Shown here: one piece after another, positions 34,480 through 43,631 of the stretch
How the letters are laid out: every line of letters starts with the position of its first letter
Numbering within the stretch: position 1 is the first letter of the stretch
Source: Tsuneonella deserti
GTDB taxonomy: Bacteria; Pseudomonadota; Alphaproteobacteria; Sphingomonadales; Sphingomonadaceae
Direction of reading: 5' to 3'
NCBI RefSeq assembly: GCF_014644315.1
Contig: NZ_BMKL01000001.1
Span: 1,437,001 to 1,501,000 of the forward strand
Length of the DNA: 64,000 bases
Made by a program: the position numbers and the translations under genes
Notes under the pieces: model-generated
Told to the model about the DNA's origin: nothing
Databases searched by the model: none
What the model saw: the letters and a program-made list of their open reading frames with translations, nothing else

Positions 34480-34920
34480 ATGGACACAATAGAAACCGAC
34501 ATGTCGGAGATGCTGATAACCCTAACTTCCGATATAGTCGCAGCTCACGTGAGCAACAACACTATTTCCGTCGACGAGGTGGCGAGCCTTATCTCCACCG
34601 TCTACGGTGCACTCGCCAATCTGGGTGAACCTCCGGTGGTAGAGGAAGCCCGCCCCGATCCGGCGGTCACTATTCGGGCATCGGTGAAGCGCGACCATCT
34701 TGTCTGTCTTGAAGACGGAAAGAAGATGAAGATGCTCAAGCGTCACTTGATGACCGAACACGGGATGACTCCCGACGAATATCGCCAGCGTTGGGGTCTG
34801 GCCGCGGATTATCCGATGGTTGCTCCCGACTATGCGGAAACCCGGCGGGATCTGGCCGTGAAGATCGGCCTGGGTCGCAAGCCTGGACAAAAACGCGGGC
34901 GGAAGAAGAAGGCTGCCTGA
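34480..34920 (+). CDS. mucR: MucR/Ros-family transcriptional regulator
   Basis: This 146-residue zinc-finger regulator is a global, H-NS-like repressor in alphaproteobacteria affecting exopolysaccharide, motility and cell cycle genes. The N-terminal part (10-50) is the oligomerisation region. The zinc-finger core reads VCLEDGKKMKMLKRHLMTEH, followed by the invariant GMTPDEYRQRWGL and DYPMVAPDYAE. The tail is basic (GRKPGQKRGRKKKAA). The ATG at 34480 has an AAAGAAGG ribosome-binding site; the upstream frame is not conserved-looking. It has its own AT-rich upstream region and a hairpin terminator after it. Confidence 0.94.
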   Translation: MDTIETDMSEMLITLTSDIVAAHVSNNTISVDEVASLISTVYGALANLGEPPVVEEARPDPAVTIRASVKRDHLVCLEDGKKMKMLKRHLMTEHGMTPDEYRQRWGLAADYPMVAPDYAETRRDLAVKIGLGRKPGQKRGRKKKAA

Positions 34921-34933
34921 GGCTTGAGAACAA

Positions 34934-34960
34934 CGTCCCGGGGCTCTAAGTTCCGGGACG
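34934..34960 (+). terminator. Hairpin between mucR and fur
   Basis: CGTCCCGG (34934-34941) pairs with CCGGGACG (34953-34960) across an 11-base loop and is followed by ATTGTCCTT. It comes 13 bases after the mucR stop and ends 22 bases before the proposed fur start, so it is a likely mucR terminator or attenuator. Confidence 0.55.
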
Positions 34961-34982
34961 ATTGTCCTTGCCGGAGCGCCGC

Positions 34983-35405
34983 TTGCACCACCCGATCGAT
35001 CTTGAGCAACTGTGCGCCGAACGAGGGCTGCGGATCACTGAACAGCGCAGGGTCATCGCGCGCGTCCTTTCGGAAAGCGACGATCATCCCGATGTCGAGC
35101 AACTTCACCGGCGTGCGGCAGCCATCGACTCGAAAATTTCAATAGCCACGGTCTACCGGACAGTGCGCCTCTTCGAAGAGGCAGGTATCCTCGACCGCCA
35201 TGATTTCGGCGACGGTCGTGCACGGTACGAGGCGGCACCCGAGGCGCACCACGATCACCTCATCGATGTCGAAACAGGCAAGGTCATCGAATTCGTCGAC
35301 CCCGAGCTGGAGGCTCTGCAGCGGCAGATCGCCGCGAAGCTCGGCTTTCGCCTGGTAGATCACCGGATGGAACTCTACGGCGTCCGCAACGACCGCAAGG
35401 ATTGA
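34983..35405 (+). CDS. fur: Fur-family metalloregulator
   Basis: The 140-residue regulator has the N-terminal winged helix (ERGLRITEQRRVIARVL, SIATVYRTVRLFEEAGI) and a C-terminal metal-binding/dimerisation part with EAHHDHLIDVETGKVIEF. It contains only one cysteine, so the structural CxxC zinc sites of E. coli Fur are absent, as in alphaproteobacterial Fur/Mur. The start is set at TTG 34983, giving the usual M-HHPIDLEQLC N-terminus, with GGAG six bases before it; TTG codons at 34962 and 34968 are alternatives. It overlaps the acyltransferase start by one base. Iron versus manganese as effector is unresolved. Confidence 0.92.
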   Translation: MHHPIDLEQLCAERGLRITEQRRVIARVLSESDDHPDVEQLHRRAAAIDSKISIATVYRTVRLFEEAGILDRHDFGDGRARYEAAPEAHHDHLIDVETGKVIEFVDPELEALQRQIAAKLGFRLVDHRMELYGVRNDRKD

Positions 35406-36157
35406 TGACGCACGTCCTGCCCGCGGCGCGGCCCAACGCGCTCGCCTGGCCTCTGATAGGCTTTCGCCTGCTTCTCATGGCCATCATGCTCGCCGTGTGC
35501 ACGCCGCTCCACTTTTTGTGGCGCGCCCTGGGCCTCGGCCGCTGGTGGCCCCGCGTGTTTCTGTCCTCGATCGGCCTCGTGGCCGGGTTGCATCTGCGGG
35601 TGAAAGGCACGCCTGCAAAAGGCGCGCTGCTGCTCGCCAACCACGTGAGCTGGCTCGATATTCCCGCGCTGTCGCAGGTAACCGGAAGCGCCTTCGTCGC
35701 CCACGACGGCCTAGCCGCATTCCCGTTGCTGAAATGGCTATGCGAGATGAACGAGACCGTCTTTATCGCCCGGCATGACCGCAAAAGCATCGCAGCGCAG
35801 GTCCAGCAGGTGCGAACAGCGATGGACCAGCGCGGCAGCCTGACCCTCTTTCCCGAGGGCACCACGAGTGACGGTACCGGACTGCTGCCGTTCAAGTCCG
35901 CGCTTCTGTCGGCGCTGCACCCACTTCCGCCAGGGGCAGTCGTCCAGCCGGTGTTGCTCGACTACGAGGAGGCACCCGGAATTGCCTGGGTCGGAGACGA
36001 GCACGGGCTGGATAACTTCAAGCGCATCCTTGGCCGGCTGCGTCCGTTGCGGCTGACGCTGCACTTCCTCGATCCGTTGCAGGGAGCCGATCTTGCCGAT
36101 CGCAAATCCGTCTCGGCTGCCGCCCGCGCCAGGATCGCTGCGGAGATGAGCCGCTAG
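35405..36157 (+). CDS. 1-acyl-glycerol-3-phosphate acyltransferase family
   Basis: The 250-residue PlsC-type acyltransferase has an N-terminal membrane segment (about 17-36). The catalytic HX4D box is NHVSWLD and the substrate box is FPEGTTS. Such enzymes make phosphatidic acid from lysophosphatidic acid, though some members acylate ornithine lipids or hopanoids. The ATG at 35405 shares a base with the fur stop. Being coupled to fur rather than to other lipid genes makes its precise substrate uncertain. It is followed 33 bases later by miaB. Confidence 0.87.
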   Translation: MTHVLPAARPNALAWPLIGFRLLLMAIMLAVCTPLHFLWRALGLGRWWPRVFLSSIGLVAGLHLRVKGTPAKGALLLANHVSWLDIPALSQVTGSAFVAHDGLAAFPLLKWLCEMNETVFIARHDRKSIAAQVQQVRTAMDQRGSLTLFPEGTTSDGTGLLPFKSALLSALHPLPPGAVVQPVLLDYEEAPGIAWVGDEHGLDNFKRILGRLRPLRLTLHFLDPLQGADLADRKSVSAAARARIAAEMSR

Positions 36158-36190
36158 CCTCCCCGGCCCATTTCGGCTAACTGCGCCGCC

Positions 36191-37540
36191 ATGCCTTCCG
36201 CCCCGCCTCCGAAGACCTTCAGGGTCAAGAGCTTCGGCTGTCAGATGAACGCCTATGATGGCGAACGGATGACCGATCTTCTCGAGGCGCAGGGCATCGT
36301 CCCCGCTGCTGAGGGCGATGATGCCGATCTGGTGGTTCTCAATACCTGCCACATCCGCGAACGGGCAGCGGAAAAGGTTTACTCCGACATCGGCCGCCTT
36401 GTGAAGAACGGAGACGCCGCGGGAAAACGCCCGCTGATCGCGGTCGCCGGGTGCGTTGCCCAGGCAGAAGGCGAAGAGATCATGGTCCGCGCCCCGGCCG
36501 TGAGCATGGTGGTGGGACCGCAGGCCTACCATCGCCTGCCGGAGATGATCGAGCAGGCCTCCCGAGGCGAACGGTCCAGCGATACTGAAATGCCGCCAAT
36601 CGCGAAGTTCGATGCACTACCGGGTCGCCGGCGGAGCGGTCCGAGCGCGTTCCTGACGGTGCAGGAGGGATGCGACAAGTTCTGCACCTACTGCGTCGTT
36701 CCCTATACCCGCGGTGCGGAGATATCTCGACCGTTCAAGGACCTGCTCGCCGAAGCGGAGAGGCTAGTCGAAGCCGGCGCGTGCGAGATCACGCTGCTGG
36801 GGCAGAACGTCAACGCCTGGAGCGGGGAAGACGAGAAAGGCCGACCTCTCGGCCTCGACGGGCTGATCCGCGCGATCGCCGCGCTGCCGGATCTCCGCCG
36901 CATCCGTTACACGACGAGCCACCCTGCGGACGTAACCGACGGCCTGGTCGCCGCTCATGGCGAGATCGACAAGCTGATGCCGTTCCTCCACCTTCCGGTC
37001 CAGAGCGGATCGGACCGGGTGCTCAAGGGCATGAACCGGAGCCATACTGCCGAAAGTTATTTGCGGCTGATCGAGCGTTTTCGCGCGGCCCGTCCAGACC
37101 TCGCCGTATCGGGCGATTTCATCGTCGGGTTCCCTGGGGAGACTGACGCGGAATTCGCCGAGACGCTGCGCCTGATCGATGCGGTCGGCTATGCCCAGGC
37201 CTTCAGCTTCAAGTATTCATCGCGCCCCGGCACCCCCGCGGCCACGATGAGCGGTCACATTCCCCAGCCAGTGATGGAAGAGCGGCTGCAGAAATTGCAG
37301 GCGGCGCTCAATCGCGACCAGCTTGCGTTCAACCAGTCCACCGTCGGCAAGAAGTGCGCGGTCCTGGTTGAGCGCCGCGGGAAATTGCCTGGGCAATGGC
37401 TCGGTAAGTCGCCGTGGCTCCAGTCGGTGTGGTTTACGGGCGACCATGCAATTGGCGATCTCGTCGAAGTGGAGCTCGTCGAGGCGGGGCCGAATTCATT
37501 GGCCGGACGGGTTCTCCGGCCGGCTGCCGCGGCTGCCTGA
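36191..37540 (+). CDS. miaB: tRNA-2-methylthio-N6-dimethylallyladenosine synthase
   Basis: MiaB adds a methylthio group to i6A37 of tRNA using two [4Fe-4S] clusters and radical SAM chemistry. The 449-residue protein has the three N-terminal cluster cysteines in SFGCQMN, LNTCHIR and VAGCVAQ. The radical-SAM CxxxCxxC is in GCDKFCTYCVVP, and a C-terminal TRAM domain follows. It begins the miaB-phoH-ybeY-corC block typical of alphaproteobacteria. Length and all cluster ligands are normal. Confidence 0.96.
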   Translation: MPSAPPPKTFRVKSFGCQMNAYDGERMTDLLEAQGIVPAAEGDDADLVVLNTCHIRERAAEKVYSDIGRLVKNGDAAGKRPLIAVAGCVAQAEGEEIMVRAPAVSMVVGPQAYHRLPEMIEQASRGERSSDTEMPPIAKFDALPGRRRSGPSAFLTVQEGCDKFCTYCVVPYTRGAEISRPFKDLLAEAERLVEAGACEITLLGQNVNAWSGEDEKGRPLGLDGLIRAIAALPDLRRIRYTTSHPADVTDGLVAAHGEIDKLMPFLHLPVQSGSDRVLKGMNRSHTAESYLRLIERFRAARPDLAVSGDFIVGFPGETDAEFAETLRLIDAVGYAQAFSFKYSSRPGTPAATMSGHIPQPVMEERLQKLQAALNRDQLAFNQSTVGKKCAVLVERRGKLPGQWLGKSPWLQSVWFTGDHAIGDLVEVELVEAGPNSLAGRVLRPAAAAA

Positions 37541-37551
37541 CCCATCGTTCA

Positions 37552-37574
37552 CCGGGCACCGCTCTCTGGCCCGG
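37552..37574 (+). terminator. Weak GC hairpin after miaB
   Basis: CCGGGC (37552-37557) pairs with GCCCGG (37569-37574) across 11 bases, soon after the miaB stop. There is no T-tract. The 153-base gap to phoH otherwise shows no gene and may carry a phoH promoter. Confidence 0.3.
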
Positions 37575-37693
37575 GGCGACAGAAACGAACATTCATCCCC
37601 GCTTTCGGCAGGCTTATCCACCGCCTGGCTCGATTGCCCTGCTTGTGTTGGCGAAACAGCGTCCTAAGTTTCCCTTTCACACGAAAGGAGCGC

Positions 37694-38722
37694 ATGGCTC
37701 GCAAACCCGCCCGCGCCGGAATGGCGCCCTCGCCTTCCCCGACCCCGTTGAGGGATCCGCGCCGCGCGCGCAGCGAGATCGCCTTTGAAGACCAATCGCT
37801 CCTGGGGCCGCTGTTCGGTCAGTTCGATGCCAATCTCGTTCAGGTGGAAAACCGGCTCGGCGTATTTATCTCCGCCCGGGGGGACCGTGTGCAGATCGAA
37901 GGGAGCGAAGATGCGGTCGCCCGCGCTCGCGATACCCTGCAGGCCATGTACGACCGGTTGGCGATGGGACAGGAGCTCGACGCAGGCGCGATCGAAGCGT
38001 TGATCGCGATGTCGGTGGAACCCACGCTCGAGGGTATCGTTCGCGGCAGCTCGGATGCCCCACCGGTAATGATCCGCACCCGCCGCAAGACCATCGTGCC
38101 TCGAAGCGCGGGCCAGATACCCTACATGCAGCAGCTGGCGAGCGAGGACATCATCTTCGCGCTCGGCCCCGCTGGCACCGGCAAGACATATCTCGCAGTC
38201 GCGCAGGCGGTCAGCCAGCTGATCACAGGCAGCGTGCAACGTCTGATCCTCTCGCGCCCGGCGGTCGAAGCGGGGGAGAAGCTGGGCTTTCTCCCCGGCG
38301 ACATGAAGGACAAGGTCGATCCCTACCTGCGTCCGCTGTACGACGCCCTGTATGACTGCATGCCGCCCGAACAGGTCGAGCGCCATATCGCCAGCGGAGT
38401 CATTGAAGTCGCGCCGATCGCATTCATGCGCGGCCGCACCCTGGCGGACGCCTTCGTGATCCTCGACGAGGCCCAGAACACCACGCGCGAGCAGATGAAG
38501 ATGTTCCTCACCCGCTTCGGCCAGAACAGCCGCATGGTGGTGTGTGGCGATCCGCGGCAGGTGGATATCCCGGGCGGCGACCGCACGAGCGGCCTCGCCG
38601 ACGCGGTGGAGAAGCTTGAAGGCATCGAAGGCGTGGCGGTGAGCCGATTCACCGCAGCGGACGTGGTGCGGCATCCGATCGTCGGGCGCATCGTCGAGGC
38701 CTACGAAGGACCCGGCGCCTGA
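37694..38722 (+). CDS. PhoH-like ATPase
   Basis: The 342-residue protein is a PhoH-like P-loop ATPase, probably acting in RNA metabolism with YbeY. The N-terminal part (25-110) is the KH-like extension, and Walker A is [11 protein letters not shown]. Walker B-like LDEAQNTT is followed by GDPRQVDIP. The ATG at 37694 has a perfect AAAGGAG ribosome-binding site; the in-frame upstream region is not conserved-looking. It abuts ybeY (one base between the genes). Confidence 0.94.
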   Translation: MARKPARAGMAPSPSPTPLRDPRRARSEIAFEDQSLLGPLFGQFDANLVQVENRLGVFISARGDRVQIEGSEDAVARARDTLQAMYDRLAMGQELDAGAIEALIAMSVEPTLEGIVRGSSDAPPVMIRTRRKTIVPRSAGQIPYMQQLASEDIIFALGPAGTGKTYLAVAQAVSQLITGSVQRLILSRPAVEAGEKLGFLPGDMKDKVDPYLRPLYDALYDCMPPEQVERHIASGVIEVAPIAFMRGRTLADAFVILDEAQNTTREQMKMFLTRFGQNSRMVVCGDPRQVDIPGGDRTSGLADAVEKLEGIEGVAVSRFTAADVVRHPIVGRIVEAYEGPGA

Positions 38723-38723
38723 C

Positions 38724-39206
38724 ATGATGCTGGGCATCGAAATCGACGGCTGGCCTGGCCCTTTCGATTGGGCGGACCTTGCCGAACGCGCGCTCGAGGC
38801 GACCGAGCAGGTGGCGCCCGAATTGGCCAACCAGCGGCTTTCTGCCGATGTCCTGTTCACGGTCGATGAGGAAGTGCAGGCGCTTAACCGCGAATGGCGG
38901 ATGAAGGATGCGCCGACGAACGTGCTGTCCTTTCCCATGATGGAACGTGCGGACCTTCTTTCGCTTGCCGCGGACGGCGGACCGGAGATGCTGGGGGATA
39001 TTGCCCTCGCCTATGAGACCTGCGCGCGCGAAGCCGCGGAAAAGGGTGTCCGCATCGAGGATCACGCCGCCCATCTCATCATCCATGGCCTGCTGCATCT
39101 TGCAGGATTCGATCATCAGGCCGATGGCGAGGCAGAAGCAATGGAGGCGCTCGAAATCGACGCGCTCCGCATTATGAATGTCGCGGACCCCTACGGGAAC
39201 GGCTGA
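38724..39206 (+). CDS. ybeY: Endoribonuclease YbeY
   Basis: YbeY is a zinc-dependent endoribonuclease for 16S rRNA maturation and ribosome quality control. The 160-residue protein has the metal motif HGLLHLAGFDH near the C-terminus and the LNREWRMKDAPTNVLSFP block. Two adjacent ATGs (38724 and 38727) are possible. It lies between phoH and corC, the standard order. Confidence 0.95.
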   Translation: MMLGIEIDGWPGPFDWADLAERALEATEQVAPELANQRLSADVLFTVDEEVQALNREWRMKDAPTNVLSFPMMERADLLSLAADGGPEMLGDIALAYETCAREAAEKGVRIEDHAAHLIIHGLLHLAGFDHQADGEAEAMEALEIDALRIMNVADPYGNG

Positions 39207-39229
39207 GGCAACAGGGAATTACGACCGCA

Positions 39230-40150
39230 ATGTCCGATAGCGAAGCTCCAGCGGGAGAAGCCGACAGTAACCGCGGGCTGTGGCTCGCGATCCGCCGCTT
39301 CTTCGATACCGCCGACGGGGAGCGAAGCCTGCGCGCTCAGCTGGAGGACGCTATCGATGAGCATGCCGCAGCCCGGGCGGGCGACGATGCGAACCCGACG
39401 GCAGATGGCGACCTTTCGCCGGTCGAACGGCAGATGCTCAAGAACCTGTTGCACTTCAGCGAGCATGACGCCGACGATGTGGCGATTCCGCGCGGCGAGA
39501 TCATCGCCCTCAACGCGGCGGCAACGTGGGAGGAAGTCGTCGCCGCGTTTGCCGAGCACGGGCACTCGCGCCTGCTGGTCTATCGCGACACGCTCGATGA
39601 GGTCATCGGCATGATGCACATCAAGGATGTCTTCCCGATCATAGCAACCTCCGCGCGCCCGCCGGCCGACTGGACGACACTCATGCGCCAGCCGCTGTTT
39701 GTTCCCCAGGCGCGCAATGCCCTCGACGTCCTGGCCGACATGCGCCAGCAGCGCGTTCACCTCGCGGTCGTGGTCGACGAATACTCCGGGACCGACGGCC
39801 TTATCACGATCGAGGACCTGGTCGAGGAGATCGTGGGCAACATCGAGGATGAGCACGACGAAGCGGCGGAGGAGTGGATCATCGCCTTGCCTGGCGGAAC
39901 GTGGGAGTGCGATGCGCGCGCAGAGCTCGAAGACGTGGCCGAACGGATCGACCCGCGGCTGGCCGAAGTCGAAGAAGCAGTCGACACGCTGGGCGGCCTC
40001 GCCTTCGTGCTTGCCGAATCGGTGCCTGCCATAGGCACGGTGGTCACTCACCCCAGCGGCTGGCGAATGGAGGTCACCGACGCTGACGAGACGCACGTGA
40101 AGCGGCTCCGTCTCCATCCCCCTGAAAATCGGGAGGATCCGGAGGAATAG
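39230..40150 (+). CDS. CorC/HlyC-type CBS-domain protein
   Basis: The 306-residue cytoplasmic protein has two CBS domains (about 80-200) and a C-terminal CorC_HlyC domain with the DTLGGLAF motif. Relatives (CorC, YbeX) are implicated in magnesium/cobalt efflux and in ribosome biology, in line with its place after ybeY. There are no membrane segments. The gene lnt, which often follows in related genomes, is absent here; a LysR regulator follows instead. Confidence 0.9.
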   Translation: MSDSEAPAGEADSNRGLWLAIRRFFDTADGERSLRAQLEDAIDEHAAARAGDDANPTADGDLSPVERQMLKNLLHFSEHDADDVAIPRGEIIALNAAATWEEVVAAFAEHGHSRLLVYRDTLDEVIGMMHIKDVFPIIATSARPPADWTTLMRQPLFVPQARNALDVLADMRQQRVHLAVVVDEYSGTDGLITIEDLVEEIVGNIEDEHDEAAEEWIIALPGGTWECDARAELEDVAERIDPRLAEVEEAVDTLGGLAFVLAESVPAIGTVVTHPSGWRMEVTDADETHVKRLRLHPPENREDPEE

Positions 40151-40217
40151 CGGGCCAACCTTCGCACTTGCGAAAAAGCTGCTCGACAAGCTGCCCCGGT
40201 CCAACCACTTTCGTTCG

Positions 40218-41099
40218 ATGACCCGCCGCCTGCCGCCCCTCCGCGCTCTCGAAGCGTTCCTGCGCGTTGTCCGCCTGGGATCCGCCCGCGCCGCGGCGGC
40301 CGAACTCGGCCTCAGCCCTTCGGCGCTTTCGCGCCGCATCCTGACGCTTGAGGAATTCGTCGGCCGGAAGCTGTTCACCCGCGCGCACCAGACGATGCAG
40401 CTGACTGACGACGGGCGCGCCTTCTACGATGCAGTCGCCCCGCACATCGAAGCGCTCGCCGGCGCGGTCGAGGCCCAGTCGGACAACCTGGGCGTCATGC
40501 GTCTGCACCTTGGCGTATTGCCCCTGTTCGGCGGACAGCGGCTGTTCCCGCGGCTGCCGGAGCTGCGCAAACTGCACCCTCGCCTGCATATCGATATCGA
40601 TACGGGGCCGCACTTGCTCGACCGCGTAGGAGACACGCTTGATGCGGCAATCGTACTGATGACCGATCCCGATCCAACGTTCCACTCGGTCCGGCTCGAT
40701 CACAACAGTGTGTTCGCCATCGCATCGCGCGAATTGGCTGCCGAGCTCGGTTCCGCACCCGATGCTTCGCAGCTCGCCAAGCAGACGTTCCTCGTCCACA
40801 ATGAACTGCCGGACAGCTTCATTGCATGGCGAGAAGCGCTCGGGCTGCAGCCGTTCGAGCCGGCGGCCGTCGATCATTATGATTCGGGCCAACTGATCCT
40901 CGAGGCCGCGGCGCAAGGGCTCGGCATCGCAATCATGCACGACGACCATTTCAAGCGCGCGGGCGACAAGCGTCTCGCGCGTTTGTTCGATATCGATGTG
41001 GCGAGTCCCTATTCATACTGGTTCGTGTGCCGTCCCCGCGCTCTGGACCAACGCCCGGTGCGGCTGTTTCACGACTGGCTGGTAGGCGCGGGCCTCTAA
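40218..41099 (+). CDS. LysR-family transcriptional regulator
   Basis: The 293-residue regulator begins with the winged helix-turn-helix (LPPLRALEAFLRVVRLGSARAAA, then LGLSPSALSRRILTLEEFVG), followed by the substrate-binding fold. The style resembles GcvA-type regulators. Its target and effector are unknown; it is not divergent from a metabolic gene, which is unusual for LysR regulators. It converges on an AraC regulator with a four-base overlap of coding sequences, so neither gene has room for an intergenic terminator. Confidence 0.92.
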   Translation: MTRRLPPLRALEAFLRVVRLGSARAAAAELGLSPSALSRRILTLEEFVGRKLFTRAHQTMQLTDDGRAFYDAVAPHIEALAGAVEAQSDNLGVMRLHLGVLPLFGGQRLFPRLPELRKLHPRLHIDIDTGPHLLDRVGDTLDAAIVLMTDPDPTFHSVRLDHNSVFAIASRELAAELGSAPDASQLAKQTFLVHNELPDSFIAWREALGLQPFEPAAVDHYDSGQLILEAAAQGLGIAIMHDDHFKRAGDKRLARLFDIDVASPYSYWFVCRPRALDQRPVRLFHDWLVGAGL

Positions 41100-42085
41100 G
41101 CCAGATCCGTGCGGCCTGGGGAGGTTGACCTCGCGGGCGGCACGGGGTCGAGCACCTGGGCCGGCGTGCCCAGCACCTTTGCCCGCAACTCGAGCGACCG
41201 CTTCAACAGAGGCATGTCGCGCTCGAGGAATGCCTGGGGGGACATGCCGAGAAAGAAGTGCGAATCGCGAATGAAGTGCGAGTAGTCGGTATAGCTTGGA
41301 TCGATGATGGTGGCGCCCTCCCGTCGGCCGGCGGCGCGCAGCGCATGAAGGGAGCGAAGGAACCGCGCCCTCCGGAGGAGGACTTTCGGCCGGAACCCGA
41401 ATGCTCGCCGCGCGAGGCGCTGCAATTGCCTCAGGGACAGGCCAGTCACCCGCGTCAGCTCCTCGACGGAAGTGATCGCGGGATCGACCAGGGCCGCCTC
41501 GATCCGCCCGATAGCAGTGTCGTCGGCACCCGGCGGATGGAGCAAGGCACGGATCACGGCGTCGAATGCCCTCGGCACGTCGTCGTCCGACTGAAGCGTG
41601 CTGAAGTGGGTTTCGATGAGCTGAAGCGCTTCCGCGCGAGCGAATGGCGGCTGGCTGATACGGTCAGCCCAGTGACCGGCGGGAGCCGAAAAAAGGCGTG
41701 GCCAGCATCGTGGGCGAATTCCCGCGCCCACCAGGAACCCAGCTCCTGACTGAGACCAGACGACCTCGCTGGTCGGACCGAACAGCGATACCTGCGGCGG
41801 CGTGAACCAATCCCCGCGCGCCTTGCGGAGTTGCCACTTTGCCCCGCCGGTGACTGCAATGCGAAGGCTCGCCAGTGCGGGCTCGAATGCCCCGCGCTGC
41901 GGCTCTCCGTCGTTGTTGTCCACGACGTAGAGGTGATAGCCGCTGACAAAAGGCGCGAGGTCATCCTGCGGCGGCCACATCACAAGGCGTGGCTCGGTAG
42001 CCAGCGCGCAAGGAAAGTCACGGATAGCAGGTGCGGCCGGCACGTCCGGCGCCTTCGACGGACTACGGGAACGCCGCTGTCCCAT
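41096..42085 (-). CDS. AraC-family regulator, copy 1
   Basis: The 329-residue protein has an N-terminal ligand-binding-like domain with LAPFVSGYHLYVVD and a C-terminal AraC DNA-binding domain (about 205-300). The latter includes the VTGLSLRQLQRLARRAFGF helix-turn-helix and DYSHFIRDSHFFLGMSPQAFL. It is clearly paralogous to the next gene upstream, with SGYHLY, a W-SP-FGP region and YTDYSHF.RD..FLGMSPQAFL in common. It is probably co-transcribed with it, as only four bases separate the two. The ligand and targets are unknown. Confidence 0.88.
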   Translation of the reverse strand: MGQRRSRSPSKAPDVPAAPAIRDFPCALATEPRLVMWPPQDDLAPFVSGYHLYVVDNNDGEPQRGAFEPALASLRIAVTGGAKWQLRKARGDWFTPPQVSLFGPTSEVVWSQSGAGFLVGAGIRPRCWPRLFSAPAGHWADRISQPPFARAEALQLIETHFSTLQSDDDVPRAFDAVIRALLHPPGADDTAIGRIEAALVDPAITSVEELTRVTGLSLRQLQRLARRAFGFRPKVLLRRARFLRSLHALRAAGRREGATIIDPSYTDYSHFIRDSHFFLGMSPQAFLERDMPLLKRSLELRAKVLGTPAQVLDPVPPARSTSPGRTDLA

Positions 42086-42089
42086 CCGG

Positions 42090-43037
42090 TCAGTCAGATA
42101 CCGGACCGATACGAGGCGGCTCGCCCGTCGAGGCTGGATCAGCTAGTGCCTGCGCCGGCGCTCCCAGAACCGCGCGCCGCAACGCGAGCGACTGCCGCAG
42201 CAGCGGCGTATCGAGCTTTAGAAACGCTTGCGGACTCATGCCAAGGAAGTGCTGCGCGTCCCGAACGAAATGCGAGTAGTCGGTATAGCCCGGATCGATC
42301 GCAGTCGCACGAGCGGAAACCGCGGCGTCGGCGATGGCATGGAGTGAGCGCAGGAAACGCGCCCTACGCATCAGGAGCTTGGGGGTAAATCCGAATGCCC
42401 GCAAGCTGAGCCGTTCCAGCGAACGGGCCGAAATGCCGACTTGGTCCGCGAGCGCCGTCACGCTGGCAAGCTCGGGATGGAGCAGCGCTGCCTCGACTGC
42501 TCCGACGATCGCATCGCGCTCGTCATCGGCGCCCGCATGGGTGAGCAGAAAGCGGTCGAACAGCTCAGGTATCTCCGCATCGTCCGTGACAGCGATCAGC
42601 AGCTGTTCGAGCTCCGCCGGGTCGAACGCCAAGGCCCTGCCCGGATTGTCGACGCGGTCCGCCCAGATGGCCGCAGCTTCGCACGAAAAGCGAGCCCAGC
42701 CACGGGGCCTCAGGCCGATGCCGATGGTCATCCCTTTGGCGGATTCGGACCACGTCACCCGGCTGCTGGGACCGAACAGCGATCGCTTTCCAACCGGCTG
42801 CCAACGCTCGCCTGGCTGGCGTACGCACCAGTCCCCGTCGCCGAAAGTAAACCGAACGCTGGGCCAGGCGGGCTGGAACACGTCGCGCTGGCGCTCGCCC
42901 GCCGGGGGATCGAGCGCATAGAGATGATACCCACTCACCAGGTGGGCGAGCGCAGGCGCAGGACGCCAATAGCGCATCCGGGCGTCGCCCGGCAGTGCCG
43001 GTTCGCCGGCTCCCGGCGGTTCACCCGATGATGTCAT
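42090..43037 (-). CDS. AraC-family regulator, copy 2
   Basis: This 315-residue protein is the tandem paralogue of the following gene. The N-terminal domain has RYWRPAPALAHLVSGYHLYAL and a SLFGPSSRVTWSES segment. The C-terminal AraC domain has QVGISARSLERLSLRAFGF and YTDYSHFVRDAQHFLGMSPQAFL. The two copies diverge enough in the ligand domain to suggest different signals. It starts 17 bases downstream of the ppiB stop, so it could share transcription with the cyclophilin gene. Confidence 0.88.
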   Translation of the reverse strand: MTSSGEPPGAGEPALPGDARMRYWRPAPALAHLVSGYHLYALDPPAGERQRDVFQPAWPSVRFTFGDGDWCVRQPGERWQPVGKRSLFGPSSRVTWSESAKGMTIGIGLRPRGWARFSCEAAAIWADRVDNPGRALAFDPAELEQLLIAVTDDAEIPELFDRFLLTHAGADDERDAIVGAVEAALLHPELASVTALADQVGISARSLERLSLRAFGFTPKLLMRRARFLRSLHAIADAAVSARATAIDPGYTDYSHFVRDAQHFLGMSPQAFLKLDTPLLRQSLALRRAVLGAPAQALADPASTGEPPRIGPVSD

Positions 43038-43054
43038 GCGCGACCGTCAGTCGT

Positions 43055-43519
43055 CTAGCCGACGGTGGCCTTGACGATCTTGCCCGGCTGGCGCGGCGGC
43101 TCGCCCTTGGGCAGCGCGTCGACGTGCTCCATGCCGCTCTCGACATTGCCCCACACGGTGTACTGCTTGTCGAGGAAGCGCGCGTCGTCGAAGCAGATGA
43201 AGAACTGGCTGTTGGCGCTGTTGGGATCGTTGGTCCGCGCCATGGAGCAGGTGCCGCGGACGTGCGGTTCGGCGCTGAATTCCTGCTTGAGGTCGGGCTT
43301 GCTGCTGCCGCTCATGCCGGTTCCGGTCGGATCGCCGCCTTGCGCCATGAAGCCGGGAATCACGCGGTGAAATACAACGCCGTCGTAGAACCCTTCCCGG
43401 GCGAGCTCGGTGATGCGCGCGACATGGTCGGGAGCCAGATCGGGCCGCAGGCGGATGACGACGTCGCCGCCCTCCCCGTTGCCGGTGTCGAGGGTGAAAG
43501 TCAGCTTTTCGTCAGCCAT
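43055..43519 (-). CDS. Peptidyl-prolyl cis-trans isomerase, cyclophilin type
   Basis: The 154-residue cytoplasmic cyclophilin shows FHRVIPGFMAQGGDPTGTG, NSANSQFFICFDDARFLDKQYTVWG and the final VDALPKGEPP. No signal peptide is present. The ATG at 43519 is the conserved start; the longer frame to 43702 overlaps the divergent mgtE gene and is rejected. It catalyses proline isomerisation during folding. The promoter must lie in the 112 bases shared with mgtE. Confidence 0.94.
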   Translation of the reverse strand: MADEKLTFTLDTGNGEGGDVVIRLRPDLAPDHVARITELAREGFYDGVVFHRVIPGFMAQGGDPTGTGMSGSSKPDLKQEFSAEPHVRGTCSMARTNDPNSANSQFFICFDDARFLDKQYTVWGNVESGMEHVDALPKGEPPRQPGKIVKATVG

Positions 43520-43631
43520 CGGGCATCTCCTTCGATATCTGCGGGCCGATATAGAGTAGCGGCGCACGTTGTCACCCGTCGCTTGCGTTTCCGTTGCCAG
43601 TCGCGGGTCGGCCTCGTAGAGCCCGAAGCCG

